From Dipteronia dyeriana (taxonomy: Eukaryota > Streptophyta > Magnoliopsida > Sapindales > Sapindaceae), in the NCBI GenBank assembly GCA_032871835.1, contig CM065300.1:71559192-71623191 (forward strand): a stretch of DNA of 64,000 nt, given 5' to 3'. The position numbers and the translations under genes were made by a program. Below the pieces are notes generated by a model. It did no database searches, was not told the origin of the DNA, and saw only the letters and a program-made list of their open reading frames with translations. This document shows, piece after piece, positions 12,266 through 24,717 of this stretch (position 1 is the stretch's first letter; each line of letters opens with the position of its first letter).

Positions 12266-13059
12266 TGTTGGATAGTACTAACTTTAGCCCGATCGACTAT
12301 TTTTATTAACCGACCCATTTCGTTAGCCCCGACCAGTTATCTTTCTTAACTGGTGGCTTTTGGATCTGACCGAATATGGTCTAACTCGATTTATTGTCTT
12401 TGTCAAGTAATGTTCTTTCCATGGACAATTTGCATGGTATCTAATTTATAGATGCTTGTCTTTTATCTATAAATTAAATCACTGGGACTTCTCCCACTAG
12501 TCTGTTGTTTAAGATTCGCTGCAGTGGGGATGGTTCTTATTTCACTAAGTTAAACTGAAAACGCTTAATATTTTATTTCACTGTTCAACTTTCTGCTCAT
12601 CTCATCAGGTACTTGTGACCTAAAGACACTCTAACAGTGTTTTTATACACCCAGTTAGTTTTGGTGAGTGTATATTCTTTTTATGAGATATGTTTTTGGC
12701 CCCCTCAGTGAACCCCATTGGGCACCCATTTAGCTTTAAGCAATTCTCGAGTACCTTGGGATTGCCTTTGAAAACGAAAGCAAAATTGAGAACACTTTCA
12801 CCTAACTTCTTAGATTGATTCCCTCAAGGGGAATTTTATTGAATATTTTGATCACTATGCTAAGAAGAAATAACAACTAATTAGATAATTGTAAACATAA
12901 TGTAAAGCAAACTAATCCTAACAAAGGGAAATACGAAATGAGCTCTCTATGGATGGAAAATCTTCAAGTATTGTGCATTGCTTGGTCGGGAAAGTTCTCC
13001 TCCCTCTAATTAGGTAAAGCGGTATATCCCATAACTTGCTAATCCTACCACCTGATAGG

Positions 13060-14150
13060 GTCCTTCCCATTTGTCCTCCAGTGATCCAGCCATTTTCTCT
13101 TTTGTGTTGTGTGACACCCTCCTGAGAACTAAATCCCAGAGCTAAAATCTTGATATCCAGATGTGTGAGTTGTAATATTTAGCCGCTCTTTGTTGGTAGG
13201 CAGTGTTCTTTACTCATAACAAGTTCTTTCTTTCTTCCAGCTTATCTAGGTTTTGTTCTAGCAAATCCACGTTTGTGTTAGGTTGAAAGAGTTGTACCCT
13301 TGGGGAGTTGTGGATTACCTCAACCAGGATTACTGCTTATGTCCCAAATGCCAGCGAATAAGGAGTTTCTCCTATTGAAGTTCTTTTACTGGTTAGATAA
13401 ACCCATAGTATTTTGTGTAGCTTATATTTGCCCTATTCCTTTGTTCAGCATCAAGCTTGGCCTTCAGGGTGTGTTTGATGATTTTGTTCACCGGTTCCAT
13501 TTGGCCATTAATTTAGGGATGGGCTGTTGTGACAGAGTAATTTTTGATGTGGAAATCCTAGCAAATTCTTTTAATATTGTCACTATCGAACTAGGTCCCG
13601 TTTTCAGTAACGATTGTATCTAGGATTCCAAATCGATAGATGATGTTCTTTTTTACAAAACTAGTTATGTTTGCCTCTATTATATGCATAAGCACTTTTG
13701 CTTCTACCCATTTTATGAAATAATCCATTGCTACTATGGCGTGCTTTACACCTTCTATAGTCATTGCTGGAATTTGGCCGATAAAATCCAGTCCCCACAT
13801 AGCAAATGGCCAGGGTGATGTTGAATTCTTCAAGTGCTAGGGTGGTCGTTTGATATCATTGACTATTCTCTGACAAGTGCCACACTATTCTGCAACTGCC
13901 TACGTATCTTGGAATAGGGTTGGCCAATAGAAACCTTACCTAAGGGTTTTATGCACCAAACTTTTACCCCAGTGTGATTCCCACACACCCCTCTATGGAT
14001 GCTTGTCAGTATATGTCCCCTTTTCATCGGGCAAACAAATCTTTGTAAGGCTTTCGAGAATCCTCTTTTATAAATTTCCCCCGATTATTGAGTACCTAGC
14101 GGCCCTATTTTTTAAGGTGTTTTGCTTTAATCATATCTGTTGGGAGTGCT
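13060..14150 (-). pseudogene. Gypsy integrase remnant
   Basis: Read on the minus strand, the zinc-finger part is seen at about 13990-13850 as VHKTLR, FYWPTLF and CGTCQR (HHCC type). The catalytic core follows at 13833-13591 with WPFAMWGLDFIGQIP, carrying the first Asp, and DTIVTENGT near its end, giving the position of the second Asp (here within TENG). The third-acid region can only be traced in a shifted frame around 13590-13300 (SKRTSIGETPYSLAFG). Integrase joins cDNA to host DNA; here stops and frameshifts rule out function. Confidence 0.8.
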
Positions 14151-14181
14151 CTGTCTTTCAGATATTTCTAATCGTGGTCAT

Positions 14182-14421
14182 CCAGGTGGCATGTCCTTCT
14201 TCAATCATCTCAACTATTGGTACCCCTCATTCTACTTCAATGTAGAGTCTCTTAAGGTGAGCCATCGGAATTGTTTTGGGCCATATGTTTATGGTGGTTA
14301 TCTAGGTGGCATGTCCTTCTTTAATCATCTTAACTGTTGGTACCCCTCATTCTTCTTCAATGTTGGGTCTCTTAAGGCAAGCCACAAGAATTATTTTGAG
14401 CTACATGCTTATGGATGCTGA
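14182..14421. repeat. 120-bp tandem duplication between RNase H and integrase
   Basis: (C/T)AGGTGGCATGTCCTTCTT at 14182 recurs exactly 120 bp later at 14302, and similarity continues through TGGTACCCCTCATTCT to GGGTCTCTTAAGG. Because 120 is a multiple of three, the duplication keeps frame. An open frame on the opposite strand (14140-14421) spans both units and translates them alike, but this is a by-product, not a gene. Confidence 0.85.
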
Positions 14422-15093
14422 TGCTAGCTTTGACAAAGCATCGGCCTTCTTATTTTTCTCTCTAGGGATCTGAGTGATTCTGTACACCTTGAATCTTCTA
14501 AGCAAAATACTGGCTATCTCTAGGTAGGCGACCGAATTGTTGTCCTTCGCCTGGTACTCTTCCAAGATTTGGTTAACTACAACTTGTGAGTCACTAAATA
14601 GCTCGTCTTCCTCGAGTACCGTGCAGACCTTGAGTCCTACTAGTAGTTCGAACCGCATGTCACATTCTACATGATCACCTTCTGGGGTGGATACCACTAT
14701 ACCTTCCCTGCTGCCATTGATGTTTTACGATCCATCAATAGGTAATTTCCAAATGAAGTCTTTCTTTTCTTTGTCTCTAAGCATCATGATTACTTCGTTG
14801 TTTGGTTCGGCGAACTCAGCGATCAGGTCAGCCACTTTATGGCCTTTTATTTTCACTATTGGAAAGTATGTGATGTCGAACTCGCTCAACTCGATCGCCC
14901 ATTTGGTCAGCCTTTCGGACACTTTTGGTTTGGACAAAATCTGCTTAAACGGCCAGTCTGAATAGATTTCAATCTTATGGGCATAGAAATCGGGTCTCAG
15001 TTTCCTTGTTACAGTTACTAGTGTTAATGCCAGTTGCTCGGCTATTGAGTTTCTCATTTTCACTGGTTCCAAAGCTTTGCTAGTATAGTACAC
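14401..15093 (-). pseudogene. Gypsy RNase H region
   Basis: Two frames on the minus strand. 15093-14725 has the RT-connection/RNase H start: MYYTSKAL, EQLALTLVTVTRKLRPDFYAHK, IYSDWPFKQIL and FAEP. 14697-14401 holds the rest of RNase H: DSQVVVNQI with the conserved Asp, and PREKNKKADALSKLAS, the signature end of RNase H in plant Gypsy elements. The enzyme degrades RNA in the RNA-DNA hybrid during reverse transcription. The two frames are offset and the join is broken. Confidence 0.85.
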
Positions 15094-15441
15094 TGGTTTC
15101 TACACTCCTTTATCTAGCCTGACTAGAACAAACCCTGTTGCTACCACTGTGACCGATAAGTATAAGTATGGCATCTCTCCGTCTAGGGGCTTTCACTAGA
15201 TTGGTGCTTTGCCTAGGTATTCTTGATCTTCTGAAAAGCATGTTCGCATTCCTCATTCCATTATACTCTTTTGCCCTTTTTTATGGCTTTGAAAAAGGGA
15301 AAGCATTTGTCTGTTGACTTGCTGATGAACTAGTTCAAAGAAGCCAAACAGCTCGTTAGCCTTTGAATTTTGTATAGGGTACCAAGAGATCTCAATTTTT
15401 TCCAGCGCCTTTATCTTCTCTAGATTCACCACGTTTCCTTT

Positions 15442-16177
15442 CTAGTGGACTTGGAAGCCGAGGAACTTTTCTAAGAGAACCCCGAAAATGCACTTCTTTG
15501 GATTTAGCTTCATTCCAAAGTTTCTCAGCACCTCGAACGTCTTCCTGAGGTCTATCACATGCTTTTCAACTGTTGTGCTATTTGTCAGCATGTCATCAAC
15601 ATATAACTCAATGTTTCTGCCGATCTGTTGGGCGAACATCTTATTAACCAATCTTTGGTAGGTTACCCAGGCATTTTTGAGGCCAAAAAGGCATCACTTT
15701 GCAACAGTATAGCTCTTGATCGATTGTGATGGAAGTCTTTTCTTCATCTGGTTTGAACATTCTAATTTGGTTGTAGTCTGAGTAAGTGTCTATGACCCTT
15801 AGCAATTCATGACCTACCGTCGTATCGACTAACTGATCAATCCGGGGTAAGGGGAAGCTTTCCTTCTGGCGTGCTTTATTAAAATGGATAAAATCTACAC
15901 ACATCCTTCATTGCCGATTCTTCTTCTTCATGAGTACCACATTGGCGACCCACTCGGGGTACCGTAATTCCCTCATTAACCCCGTTACTAATAGATTATC
16001 TACCTTTTCTTTGATCGGTTGTCTCCTCTCTGGGTTGAAACCTCTTCTTTTTTGGATTATTGGTTTTCGATAGGGATCAATTGCTAGGTAATGAGAGATT
16101 ACCCTGTCATTTATTCCTAGAACGTCCTCGTACTTCCATGTGAACACGTCTTTATAATCTCTCAACAGGTCAACCAT
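15442..16177 (-). pseudogene. Gypsy reverse transcriptase
   Basis: Three adjacent minus-strand frames form one reverse transcriptase. 16177-15908 gives the fingers (VFTWKYED, DPYRKPIIQKRRGFNPER, WVANVVLMKKKN). 15904-15644 gives MCVDFIHFNKA, SFPLPRIDQLVD, DTYSDYNQIRM and KVMPF. 15651-15442 gives the catalytic YVDDM box and LNPKKCIFGV. A frameshift lies just after KVMPF and a stop lies between the first two frames. The first catalytic Asp motif appears as DTYSDYNQI in place of the more usual DAYSGYNQI. Confidence 0.9.
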
Positions 16178-16218
16178 CTCATTCTAGACTCCGTCAACCG
16201 AGCTCTTAGTTTTATTGT

Positions 16219-16720
16219 CTACTTAGGGCTGCCATCATCGATCACAACTTCAATGGTTAGTTCCTCCTTCCAGCTTTCCCCACCTTCAAGAGATGCCTTC
16301 CTTAGGTCCAGGTGAAACCGAGTCCGTGTTTCAGGTCTAACCTCTTTCTTATCCACTTTTGGGCCAGTTTCATCATCAATGAGGTCTATTTGCATTACGT
16401 CTGGTTTCGCTTTCCACCTGTATACTGTCAGGTTAACTTTTCTGGCCCATTCTTGGGAACTTTCATAATGCCTACCCCGACTTCTGTTCAAAATTCTAAG
16501 GTCAGGGCATATGTTGCGGTCATAGCCTTCGATTTGTTCAATAATGGCCTCCCAAACAAATTCGAGAATGGCCTCCCTAACAAAACGTTATAGGGCCAGT
16601 TCTTCACATTTACGACCCCAAAGTCAAGAAGCACCATTTTTTGGCAAGGGTAACTTCTGATCTCCACAGGCAATTTAACTATTCCCAACGACCTTACTTC
16701 TGGTCCTGAAAAACCTCGGA
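16219..16720 (-). pseudogene. Gypsy protease and linker region
   Basis: The frame at 16688-16488 contains YNVLLGRP, which matches the YN.(I/L)LGRP motif near the end of the aspartic protease in Tat-like elements, then continues into linker. The frame at 16491-16219 is charged linker before reverse transcriptase (RKVNLTVYRW, TRFHLDLRKA). The catalytic D(S/T)G lies upstream in degraded sequence around 16750-16830, where VLIDIESS can be read without the usual DTGSS form. Processing of the polyprotein cannot be active. Confidence 0.65.
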
Positions 16721-17440
16721 GCGGGATCGTTAGCGGTTGTAGGTCCTTTATTTACAATCCCAATTGATCAAACACCCTGATGTTTAAAATATCCGATGAA
16801 CTCTCAATGTCGATCAACACTTTTCTTACCTCGCTGTGGCCTACACAGACTGATTCCACAATCGTATCACTTGACCTGACCTCCTGCCCATGCACGTCTG
16901 ACTCAGAAAATATGATAGGATCACATCCTTGCTTGAGCTTTTACTAGTCCTGACTACGTTTCCCTGTGTATGGCCCACTAAAAATGGTGTTGATCACACT
17001 ACTATTTGTGTCTCTTCTGAAACTGTTTTTTCTGTCATGGTCGTTCTTTGAGGGGTGTTTCTGTCGGTCACCGCAATCATTCATACCACATCTTTAAGAT
17101 TCCATTCCTGATCAATTTTTTGATATAATCTCTCAGGTGTTAGCATTTGGAGGTCTCATGACTGTTTTCATGGTGAAATCAACAATACTTGGAGGTATCC
17201 CTTCTCGCGAAGTTGGATTGCTTCGGGGGTCTCTAGTACAAGTTCTTGTTCTCTATCACATTCAGGATTTCCTCATGCTTTTTGGCTGTTGCGGTGCAAT
17301 TAGTGTACTATCTCTTGGATGGTTTTCCACTTTTCTGGTCATCATCCTTGCAACCCTCATTGTTCTTTCCCAGGTTGCTCTTCTGATCCCACTTACTGTT
17401 GCCTTGAGTGGTCATATTTATACTTTTGGTTATTTTTGGG

Positions 17441-18829
17441 TCAGCCGCAGTGTATAAGCTTCCCCCCGTGGGCTATTTGTTCTCCCTCATCCATTCCATA
17501 TCCTCCAACGTCATCCACCATGTTTACATATGTGGTTGGCCACTTTTGCCTTAAGTTGGGTGACAACTGGTTGTGCTGTAAGTTATTGATGAATACAGAA
17601 ACCACCACGTCGATATTGGGATTCCGCACTTCCGCCACCTCCTGCGAAAACCTAGTCAGGTAGTCTTTTAACTTCTCATCATTCCTTTGTTTATAGTTGA
17701 TAGGACATATATTGATTTTGATGTTCCCCATGAATTGCCTGGTGAAGGCTTGTATCAATTCCTCAATGTTTTTGATCGACCCTCTAGTAAGGTCACCGAA
17801 CCAGTTGGACCCTTAGTCCCAGTGTCTGAAGGACCATCATACACATGAGTGCATTATCGTAGTTGTATTGTGCCATCGCATTTTGTTACCTTCTGACATG
17901 CTCTTGAGGGTCGGTGTTGGCCTTAAATTGCTCTACATATGGCATCCTGATTTTTTCTAAAAAGTTGGCTTACGTTATGGTTCAACGAATGGACTGCTAC
18001 CAATCAACAGATTTCATTGACCCTGTCTTTGCTCTAGGGATTCTATCCCCCTCATCAAGACTTCTCGATCGCCTTCTAGCTTTCCACGTACGTCGAATCG
18101 CTAACGGATGGTGAAGCCATAAGAGTCCATAGAAACTCATTTTGTGACCTAGGCATCATGAAGATTGTACTTCACCAAAGGAGTTGTTTCTCTACGTTTT
18201 CTGGTTGAACCATCTTCATCAGTCGAAGCCAATCAGGATCTGTACCTACGACCGCCATATTTGTCTTCCTGATCATACCTTGTTCCCCTTTATGGATACT
18301 TCCCTGCATCAACCTATAAACTAGACTATATTCTTTCCCCTATTTCTTGATTTTCTTGACTTCCACGCTCTTTGTGATCATGGTCATCTTGGCGGCCATC
18401 CTTTCTTCGAGAGTGTTCCCTCCTTTCTCGACGATCTACCCTATCTCTGCCTGATTTTTGTGGCATTCTTGGGGTCGGTACCACTATCTCAGAGCATACC
18501 TTGGGGCCATGGGCCACCACCGGCGTAAATAATTGATATGGTGAAGTCAACCTGGTGGTAACAATTATATTGATTCCCTGTCTGGCGACGTGTTCAATGA
18601 CTCTCCATAAGGATTCTTGAATATACCAGAACGAATCCGGTGAAATGCCTGAGATAACATCTGTAGAAGTTATCACATCTTGCCTGGTAGTAGTCGGAGT
18701 CATGGAGGGTAAATCTCTTCCGGTAACTTTGGTATTTTCTAAACCAAGGTTGCTAACCCCACGTTGAGTGCCAGGGTCGCGTGGAGAAAGACTTTCATAT
18801 TTGTTGTTTGCCATGTTACTATTTTGCAA
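17441..18829 (-). pseudogene. Gypsy gag
   Basis: The N-terminal frame (18829-18326, 167 residues) is polar and ends in a basic, Arg/Asp/His-rich stretch, typical of the leader of Tat gag. The capsid part is seen at 17758-17441 with FMGNIKINICPINYKQRNDE, LKDYLTRFSQEVAEV and VVSVFINNL, matching the retrotransposon gag family (PF03732). Between them (18320-17760) the protein is present but cut by several stops. Gag forms the particle that packages element RNA. Confidence 0.8.
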
Positions 18830-18861
18830 GTTCTTGATAGAAGTTAAGGTTTGCAGCTGTC

Positions 18862-18883
18862 TCCCCTTCCTTCTATCGCCGAT
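18862..18883 (-). other. Primer-binding site of the Tat-like element
   Basis: Directly inside the 5' LTR, on the minus strand, the sequence begins ATCGGCGATAGAAGG. It resembles a decayed ATTGGCGCCGTCTGTGGG-type site common in this group. Identity of the primer tRNA is not claimed. Confidence 0.4.
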
Positions 18884-19744
18884 TGTTGATGGCAGTTTTT
18901 GAATTAAGTTGAATTAGCCACACGTCTAACAAGATAATACGAATCGACAATTAAGTTGTAAAGTAAGAAAAAGAATCAAGCAAACAGAACGCAAGATTTT
19001 TCATGGAAAACCCAAAGAGGGAAAAAACCGCGGTTGCTGGAGACGGTGGGAAAGGAACTTCACTATGAATATCTTGTTACACACTCGATCTCTCTTGCTC
19101 TCTTATATACATTTTTTTGCATTGAAACCTTCATTGGTGTCGTTAGGCCCTATTTATACATGCATAGAACCCTAATTCTTGACTTACAAGTAAGGAAAGT
19201 TATCGTAATTCAATGAAACTCTATCTTATTAGAGTCATTTTATTCTTCTTTCCTGTTCTGTATTGATTATATTATAAATGTGTTAGATCTCTTACCTAAT
19301 CTAGACTCTGATGTCTATAACGGAGTTTATTTCCTTATCAAATTGTGCTTCAAGATGCCTTGTTCAGGTAAGACTCGTTCTCTACGTGTTTGAGTCGTAA
19401 TTGCACTGAATTCGATATTGTCCACATGTCATTCTGTCAACTATTTATTAAACCCTACCAGACCTCATTTTACTCGACTAGTAATTCAGCTCCAACCAGA
19501 GGTCTTGACCCCGATCGTCTTAGTAATCCTGGCCGGGATACTTTTACTCGACCAATTTACTTACTTCAGTTGGGTTATTTCCACCCAATCACTTAGGTAA
19601 TCCCGACTGATTGTTACAAGATCATCTTTGGTCTACTTGGATCGATCTAGTTATGCTGACTTTTTGGTGATGTTGTACCCCTGATTGCCATCTACCCAAA
19701 TGGCCTTGCTGATTTGTCACATCCTCCAAATTCCACCAATAACA
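18884..19744 (-). repeat. 5' LTR of the Tat-like Gypsy element
   Basis: Pair of 7080-7943. It starts TGTTGATGGCAG and ends CCAATAACA, so on the minus strand it is TGTTATTGG...CAACA. The two LTRs differ at many scattered sites and by small indels, so the insertion is not recent. The frames at 19034-19600 are LTR sequence, not genes. Confidence 0.85.
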
Positions 19745-19957
19745 AGTGTAAAATAGTACAATTGTAAAGAAGATTTTCTATTCTTTGTCTTTTCCTCAAC
19801 AATACCAATTAAAGGAAAGAAAATATCTCTTCTTTCCTTCTTGTTTACCAAAAAACTCAAGGAAAAAATATTTTTCTTTATTTCCCTTATCTTTTCTATC
19901 CCTCCAAATCTTTGTATCCTTCCTATTTTCTTTCCTCTCTACCAAACACACCCTAAG

Positions 19958-20600
19958 TGAAAATTTAAAAAGACAATAATTGATCAACAATTGCTATATT
20001 ATTCCATGGTGGCTGGCTAAGGTGTGGAAGAAGATTTCAATGCTTGTTCACTTATCAGATATTCTTTCACTGAAAAGAGATTTAATATTCTATTGATTGA
20101 AACATTTGCAAAGAAATCAAATCCAAATTAAACAAATAGAAAAATCAGAAAATGATACTCAATGGGTTCTAATAGCTTAGATAGAATCTCCAAAGTAATA
20201 ATTAACATTTCGAGTACTGAGATCATATTCGTGATAGCATATATATATATACTGTAGAGCAGTGTCGAAAAAATAAACATATATTAGGCTACTAGTACAA
20301 GTAATGACAAGTAGTAATAATAGGCACATAAAAGTAAATCAGTAGATGTAAATACTCTTTCGATCAGTAAAAGATCCAAGATCAAAATTGGGTACAAGAA
20401 ACTAGAAACTGTAAGCTACTTTAGACTGCAAAAGCTACATTATTCGTGATGAAAAATCAATCATAAAATTTGTGCATAATCCAGCCATGAAACCGTATAG
20501 ACTTTGAATTCTCACAACGAAACCTTTTCCTGAAAGCTGAAGCCAACCACATTCGAGGCTTCAATTATTTCTATAAATTCTTGAACCATTAATTAGAGAA
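19958..20600. other. Unassigned AT-rich spacer
   Basis: About 640 bp between the split MITE and the LINE. There is a short AT run at 20239-20253 and no coding potential, inverted repeat or known motif that I can see. Confidence 0.4.
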
Positions 20601-20674
20601 CTTCTTCTTCTTTTTTCTTTCTTTTTTTGAAGGGAAACATAGACATAAAACCGAAATTAAACAACCATACCGCC

Positions 20675-21600
20675 CTAGATTAGGCCTTCCAAGCAAGGAG
20701 GATAGGCATTAATCCAGACCCTCTCAGTTGCATATGACAGGGCAACCTTAGCAAGACCATGAGCAACCGCATTTGCCACCCTAGGAACAAAAGAAATATA
20801 AATAGGTTTCCCAACAATAAGATAGAGAATATCACCAATAATGTTTCCAAAATCAGCGGCGGGGCCAACCCCCATTTTCACCATATCCACCACAACCTTT
20901 GTATCAGACTCGACAACAACAGGAACAAAATTTGCTTCCATAGCCAACCTGATGCCACAGAGCAAAGCAACCGCTTTGGCAGTCTGAGGAGAGAAGTTGC
21001 ATGAAACTTCTGGACAAAACTGCCACTCCCATATGATTTCGTATAATTATACCAGCACCAATACCACAACTCAAGGAGTCAACAACAACATCTGTATTGA
21101 TCTTGAACCATCCCTGATCAGGTTTGCACCATTTAAGAATACTATTACCACCTATTATTGGTGCCGAATCTACACAATAATTTGTTGACTAGAAACAATC
21201 AAAGAATTACACTGACCAACCCACAACATCATCATCAACCCGACCAGAGGGATTATGAATTGTCTGGTTTCTGATCCACCATACACGCCAGAAATTAATG
21301 CAAAGCAGCTCCATTTCCCCAATCAGAAGCCTATCAAAGCAATAGGGCATTAGATCAAGAAAAGAGGTCTGATTAGGCCAACTAACACTCTGGAACAAAG
21401 AAAAACCAACCCACTTCTTTCGAAGACTGGAATAACCCCGTATAGCATGGGCAATTGATTCAAGCTTAGAATTACACATATGACAGGTAAGACTAATCGG
21501 ATTTCCACGCTTTGATAGATTTAGGAAAGTGGGAAGCCAATCGTGGCAAGCCTTCCAAATAAAAATCTTCACCTTAGCCAGAATTCGAAATCTCTATAAG
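20675..21600 (-). pseudogene. LINE C-terminal part: zf-RVT and RNase H-like domain
   Basis: At 21572-21207 the frame starts KIFIWKACHDWLPTFLNLSKRG and has the CHMC...SIAHAI pattern of the zf-RVT domain (C-x2-C then H). At 20965-20675 the RVT_3 domain reads VVVESDTKVVVDMV and SFVPRVANAVAHGLAK, including the ESD Asp and the conserved N.(V/A)AH.LA motif. Stops separate the pieces. Confidence 0.85.
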
Positions 21601-22239
21601 GCCGTCTACCATGACTCCATACTATTGAGACCCGACAAGCTAGCATGTTGAACCATATCATAGTCGACCATGTAACCACTACAAATAGAGTAGGACCTCG
21701 AATTCTCATAATGCCGAAGAATGGAATCAACCAAATGACTCGAACCAAGAGGCAAGCTTAAGATCGCCTCAACATCTTCCTTAAAGAAAAAATGCTGAAT
21801 AAGATGAACATTCCAACCTCCTGAATAATTGATCAGAGTACTCACAGGCATGTTAACTCCAAACTTCGGATGAGAGAAAATCTTGAAAGTAGACGATCTA
21901 GGCACCCAACAATCTTTATAGATCGAATCTAATGAACCATCCCCAATTCGCCATCTAGAACCGGCCGCTAAGATATCTTTACCCCACAAAAGATCATTCC
22001 AAATCCAGAACCTAAAAAGCACCTCGTAGTCTGGAGGAAAGAACAGACAGGATAATAACAAGCTCTTAAAATTTTGCCGCCAATGAAAAGAGATTAACGA
22101 TCTATCACCAACCCTATTTAGCCAGGAGAGCCAGGTTAAATATTGACATGTCACGAAAACCAAGGCCACCCCTCCCCTTCTCTAAACACAACCAGGACCA
22201 AGCACACTAATGGATTTGATGAGAGTTATTTGTTCCACC

Positions 22240-23565
22240 TCACCAAAATCTAGCGCACATATGATGGATTTGTGAGATGAGGCCCTTAGGCAGTCGAAAA
22301 ATACTCATTGTATAAGTAGGTATAGACTGAATTACTGCCTTTAGAAGCACTTCCCTTCCACCCGATGATAGCCTCATACTATTCCACCCACGGACTTTCT
22401 CCCACACCCTGTTTTTAATATCAACAAACAACTGCATTTTGTTCTTGCTAACAAAACTAGGAATGCCCAGATATCATTCATGGCAATCCACCAACCTAAC
22501 CACAAAGATAGCCGCTAACCTAGAACCCTCCACCGAACCCATTGACATGTTAACACAAAGCCCAGATTTACAAAAGTTCACCACTTGAACGGATGCTTTC
22601 ACAGTCTTCCCAAATGCACCTTATAGCCACACATTCCTTGCTAGATGCTTTCAAAAAAAGTAAACTGTCATCTGTAAAAAAATAAATGAGAAATAATGGG
22701 CACCGATCTTATACATTTAAAACCCGAAATGGATTTCCTATTAACTGCTGCATTCAACATGCTTGATAGCCCCTCATCACAGATGAGAAAAAGATACGGT
22801 GAAAGAGGATCGCCCTGGCAAAGTCTCCTTGAAGGCCGAACCCACCCATAAATCTACCCATTGAAAAGAAAGGAAAAGGTGAAAGAGGAAATACAATGCA
22901 TATTCTTCTCAGTCCATCTGTTCAAAAAACACAACTTCACCATCATCCTAGCCAAGAACAAGAACCCCCATTCCGCCCTGTCATAGGCCTTTGACATGTC
23001 CAACTTCAGAGCCATAGAGCCCTATTTCCGCTTCCGCCTATTCAGAGCACGAATACACACAAAACCAATGGTAGCGTTATCTAAAATCAGCCGACTTGGA
23101 ATAAAAACGCTTTGGGTCTCCGAAATTACCTCACCAAGAACTAATCGAAGTCGGTTGGCCAATGCTTTTACCACAATTTTGTAAGTTACATTGCAGAGGT
23201 TAACGGGGAATTAGAGTAATCAACGTGTTATTTGCCATATCGATGGAGTCCCCCTCATTCAAACATTGGAGACAAGCTACAATAATACCCTCACCCACTG
23301 TACCCTAGAATTTTTGATAAAACAGAGCCGAAAGGTCGTAAGATCTCGGAGTTTTTTGTGTGGTACAAATCAAAAATAGCCTTTCGACCTTCTTCAGTAG
23401 TGAAAGGCCTATCAAGCATAAGATGATTTCTCTCAAACACTTGATATGTAAAAGAATCAATCACCCTCACGTAATCCTCTGAACTTGGCTCTGCAGAACA
23501 AAAAAGGTTAACAAAATACTTAACTAAAATTTCTACCATCTCCGTGCAGTCAGTTTGCCACACTC
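22240..23565 (-). pseudogene. LINE reverse transcriptase
   Basis: The upstream thumb-fingers portion is seen at 23563-23291 (MWQTDCTEMVEILVKYFVNLF, AIFDLYHTKN). Motif CQGDPLSPYLFLICDEGLS lies around 22830-22770. The catalytic box is FTDDSLLF at about 22690-22665 in place of the usual F(A/Y)ADD. The downstream part at 22437-22240 reads VRGWNSMRLSSGGREVLLKA and IPTYTMSIFRLPKG, a strong signature of plant L1 reverse transcriptases. Several frames must be combined, so the enzyme is dead. Confidence 0.85.
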
Positions 23566-23899
23566 CACTATCATCTGTCAGACCAGTAATTGTATTCCTA
23601 GCTTGTCTGGCAATAGCTCTCTAATGGAAGAACCTTATGTTTCGGTCACCATTCTTGTACTAGTTTGTCCTTGCCCTTTGTTTCCAATAATATTCCTCTT
23701 CCTCAAGGAGTCTTTCCAATTTACTTTCAATCTGTAAGATTACATTCCAGGAACTAGGACAAATATTAGTGATTGCCCTGCTAAGGTCCCTTTTACAATC
23801 CGAAATCTCTAAACGAAGACGCCTCTTATTATGCATATTCCAGGCCGTAAGCTTATTATTACAGACCCTAAGATTTGTAATTATATCACCTATAGTAAA

Positions 23900-24717
23900 C
23901 ACACATGATGAAGACAAAATCCCCCAATTGCGGTCAATCAAAGAATGGCATTCTCATCTTCAGCCCAGCATGCTTCAAAGTGGAACCGTCTTTTAATGTG
24001 ATCACTTCCTTGGGTCCTAAGATCCTAAGATACTTCCACCAATAAAGGTCGATGGTTAGAATTCCAAAAGTTAAAATGCCTAACGCAAGAAAAGAGAAAC
24101 AACTGACTCCACCAAAAACTGCCTAGCCTGCAATCAAGCGTCTCTTGGATCAGATGTTCATCATCCCGTTTATTCGACCAAGTAAAACGGGGCCCTAAGA
24201 AACCCAGATCACCTAAACCACAGTAATCAACTGCCTCTCAAAAACTATCAATCTGAAACGGTTCCCTTTCCAGGCCACCCTTCTTCTCACACCACATAAA
24301 ATTTCATTAAAATCACCGACACAGAACCAAGGCAACTCAGTTAGCTCACTAAGATGTTTCAGAAAAGTCCACGAATGGCATCATTAACTCGCGTCCGGAT
24401 GACCATAAAGCCAAGTGAGCCTCCACTCCATCGAACCGTGAGAGATCACTTTCATATCAATGTGAGATTGAGTAAAGTTATGAGATCAATTAAGACTCCT
24501 TCCTTTCACAGCATACCAATATCACCACTCTGCCCAACACTGATCATAACCAATTTGCCTCCAAAACCAAGCTTCTAACGAACTGACTCCATCACAACAT
24601 GAGAGTCATTTCGAAAAGAATCAACACATCTGGGTTATGGTACTACATCAGATTAAGTAGCATACGAAATGCTCGGCCATTACCCAGCCCTCGGACGTTT
24701 CAGGCCATTATATTCAT
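23900..24717 (-). pseudogene. LINE APE-type endonuclease
   Basis: Starts MNIMAWNVRGLGNGRA on the minus strand at 24717, the hallmark start of L1 endonucleases with the catalytic Asn in the WN.RGLG motif. Further on, DYCGLGDLGFLGPRFTWSN can be read around 24215-24160, matching the conserved GF.G..FTW(S/T)N motif. It nicks target DNA for target-primed reverse transcription. Numerous stops occur between motifs. Confidence 0.8.

Larger units (their letters stand above)
7080..19744 (-). mobile_element. Tat-like Ty3/Gypsy LTR retrotransposon, degenerate
   Basis: Two similar LTRs of about 860 bp, at 7080-7943 and 18884-19744, bracket an 11-kb interior. Read on the minus strand the order is gag (18829-17440), protease region, reverse transcriptase, RNase H and integrase (to about 13060), which is the Ty3/Gypsy order. 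About 5 kb of extra sequence lies between integrase and the 3' LTR and carries an antisense gene. That arrangement is typical of Tat-lineage elements (Grande and Retand types). All reading frames carry stops or frameshifts. Flanking 5-mers are ACGGT and AGTGT, so the target duplication has decayed or my ends are slightly off. Confidence 0.85.
6663..19951. mobile_element. MITE-like element with GTGTGTTTGGTAG ends, split by a Gypsy insertion
   Basis: The left arm (6663-7079) starts AGTGTGTTTGGTAG and the right arm (19745-19951) ends CTACCAAACACAC, an inverted-repeat pair. Just inside, both arms share GAGAGGAAAGAAAA-type sequence. The direct repeat cctaag flanks the pair at 6657-6662 and 19952-19957. 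The two arms are separated only by the Gypsy element at 7080-19744, so they are halves of one roughly 620-bp element. Purine-rich low-complexity sequence fills both arms. Superfamily not determined. Confidence 0.6.

Noticed and set aside
13300..13623. 107-residue open frame on the + strand
   Set aside because: It is the antisense shadow of the Gypsy integrase region.
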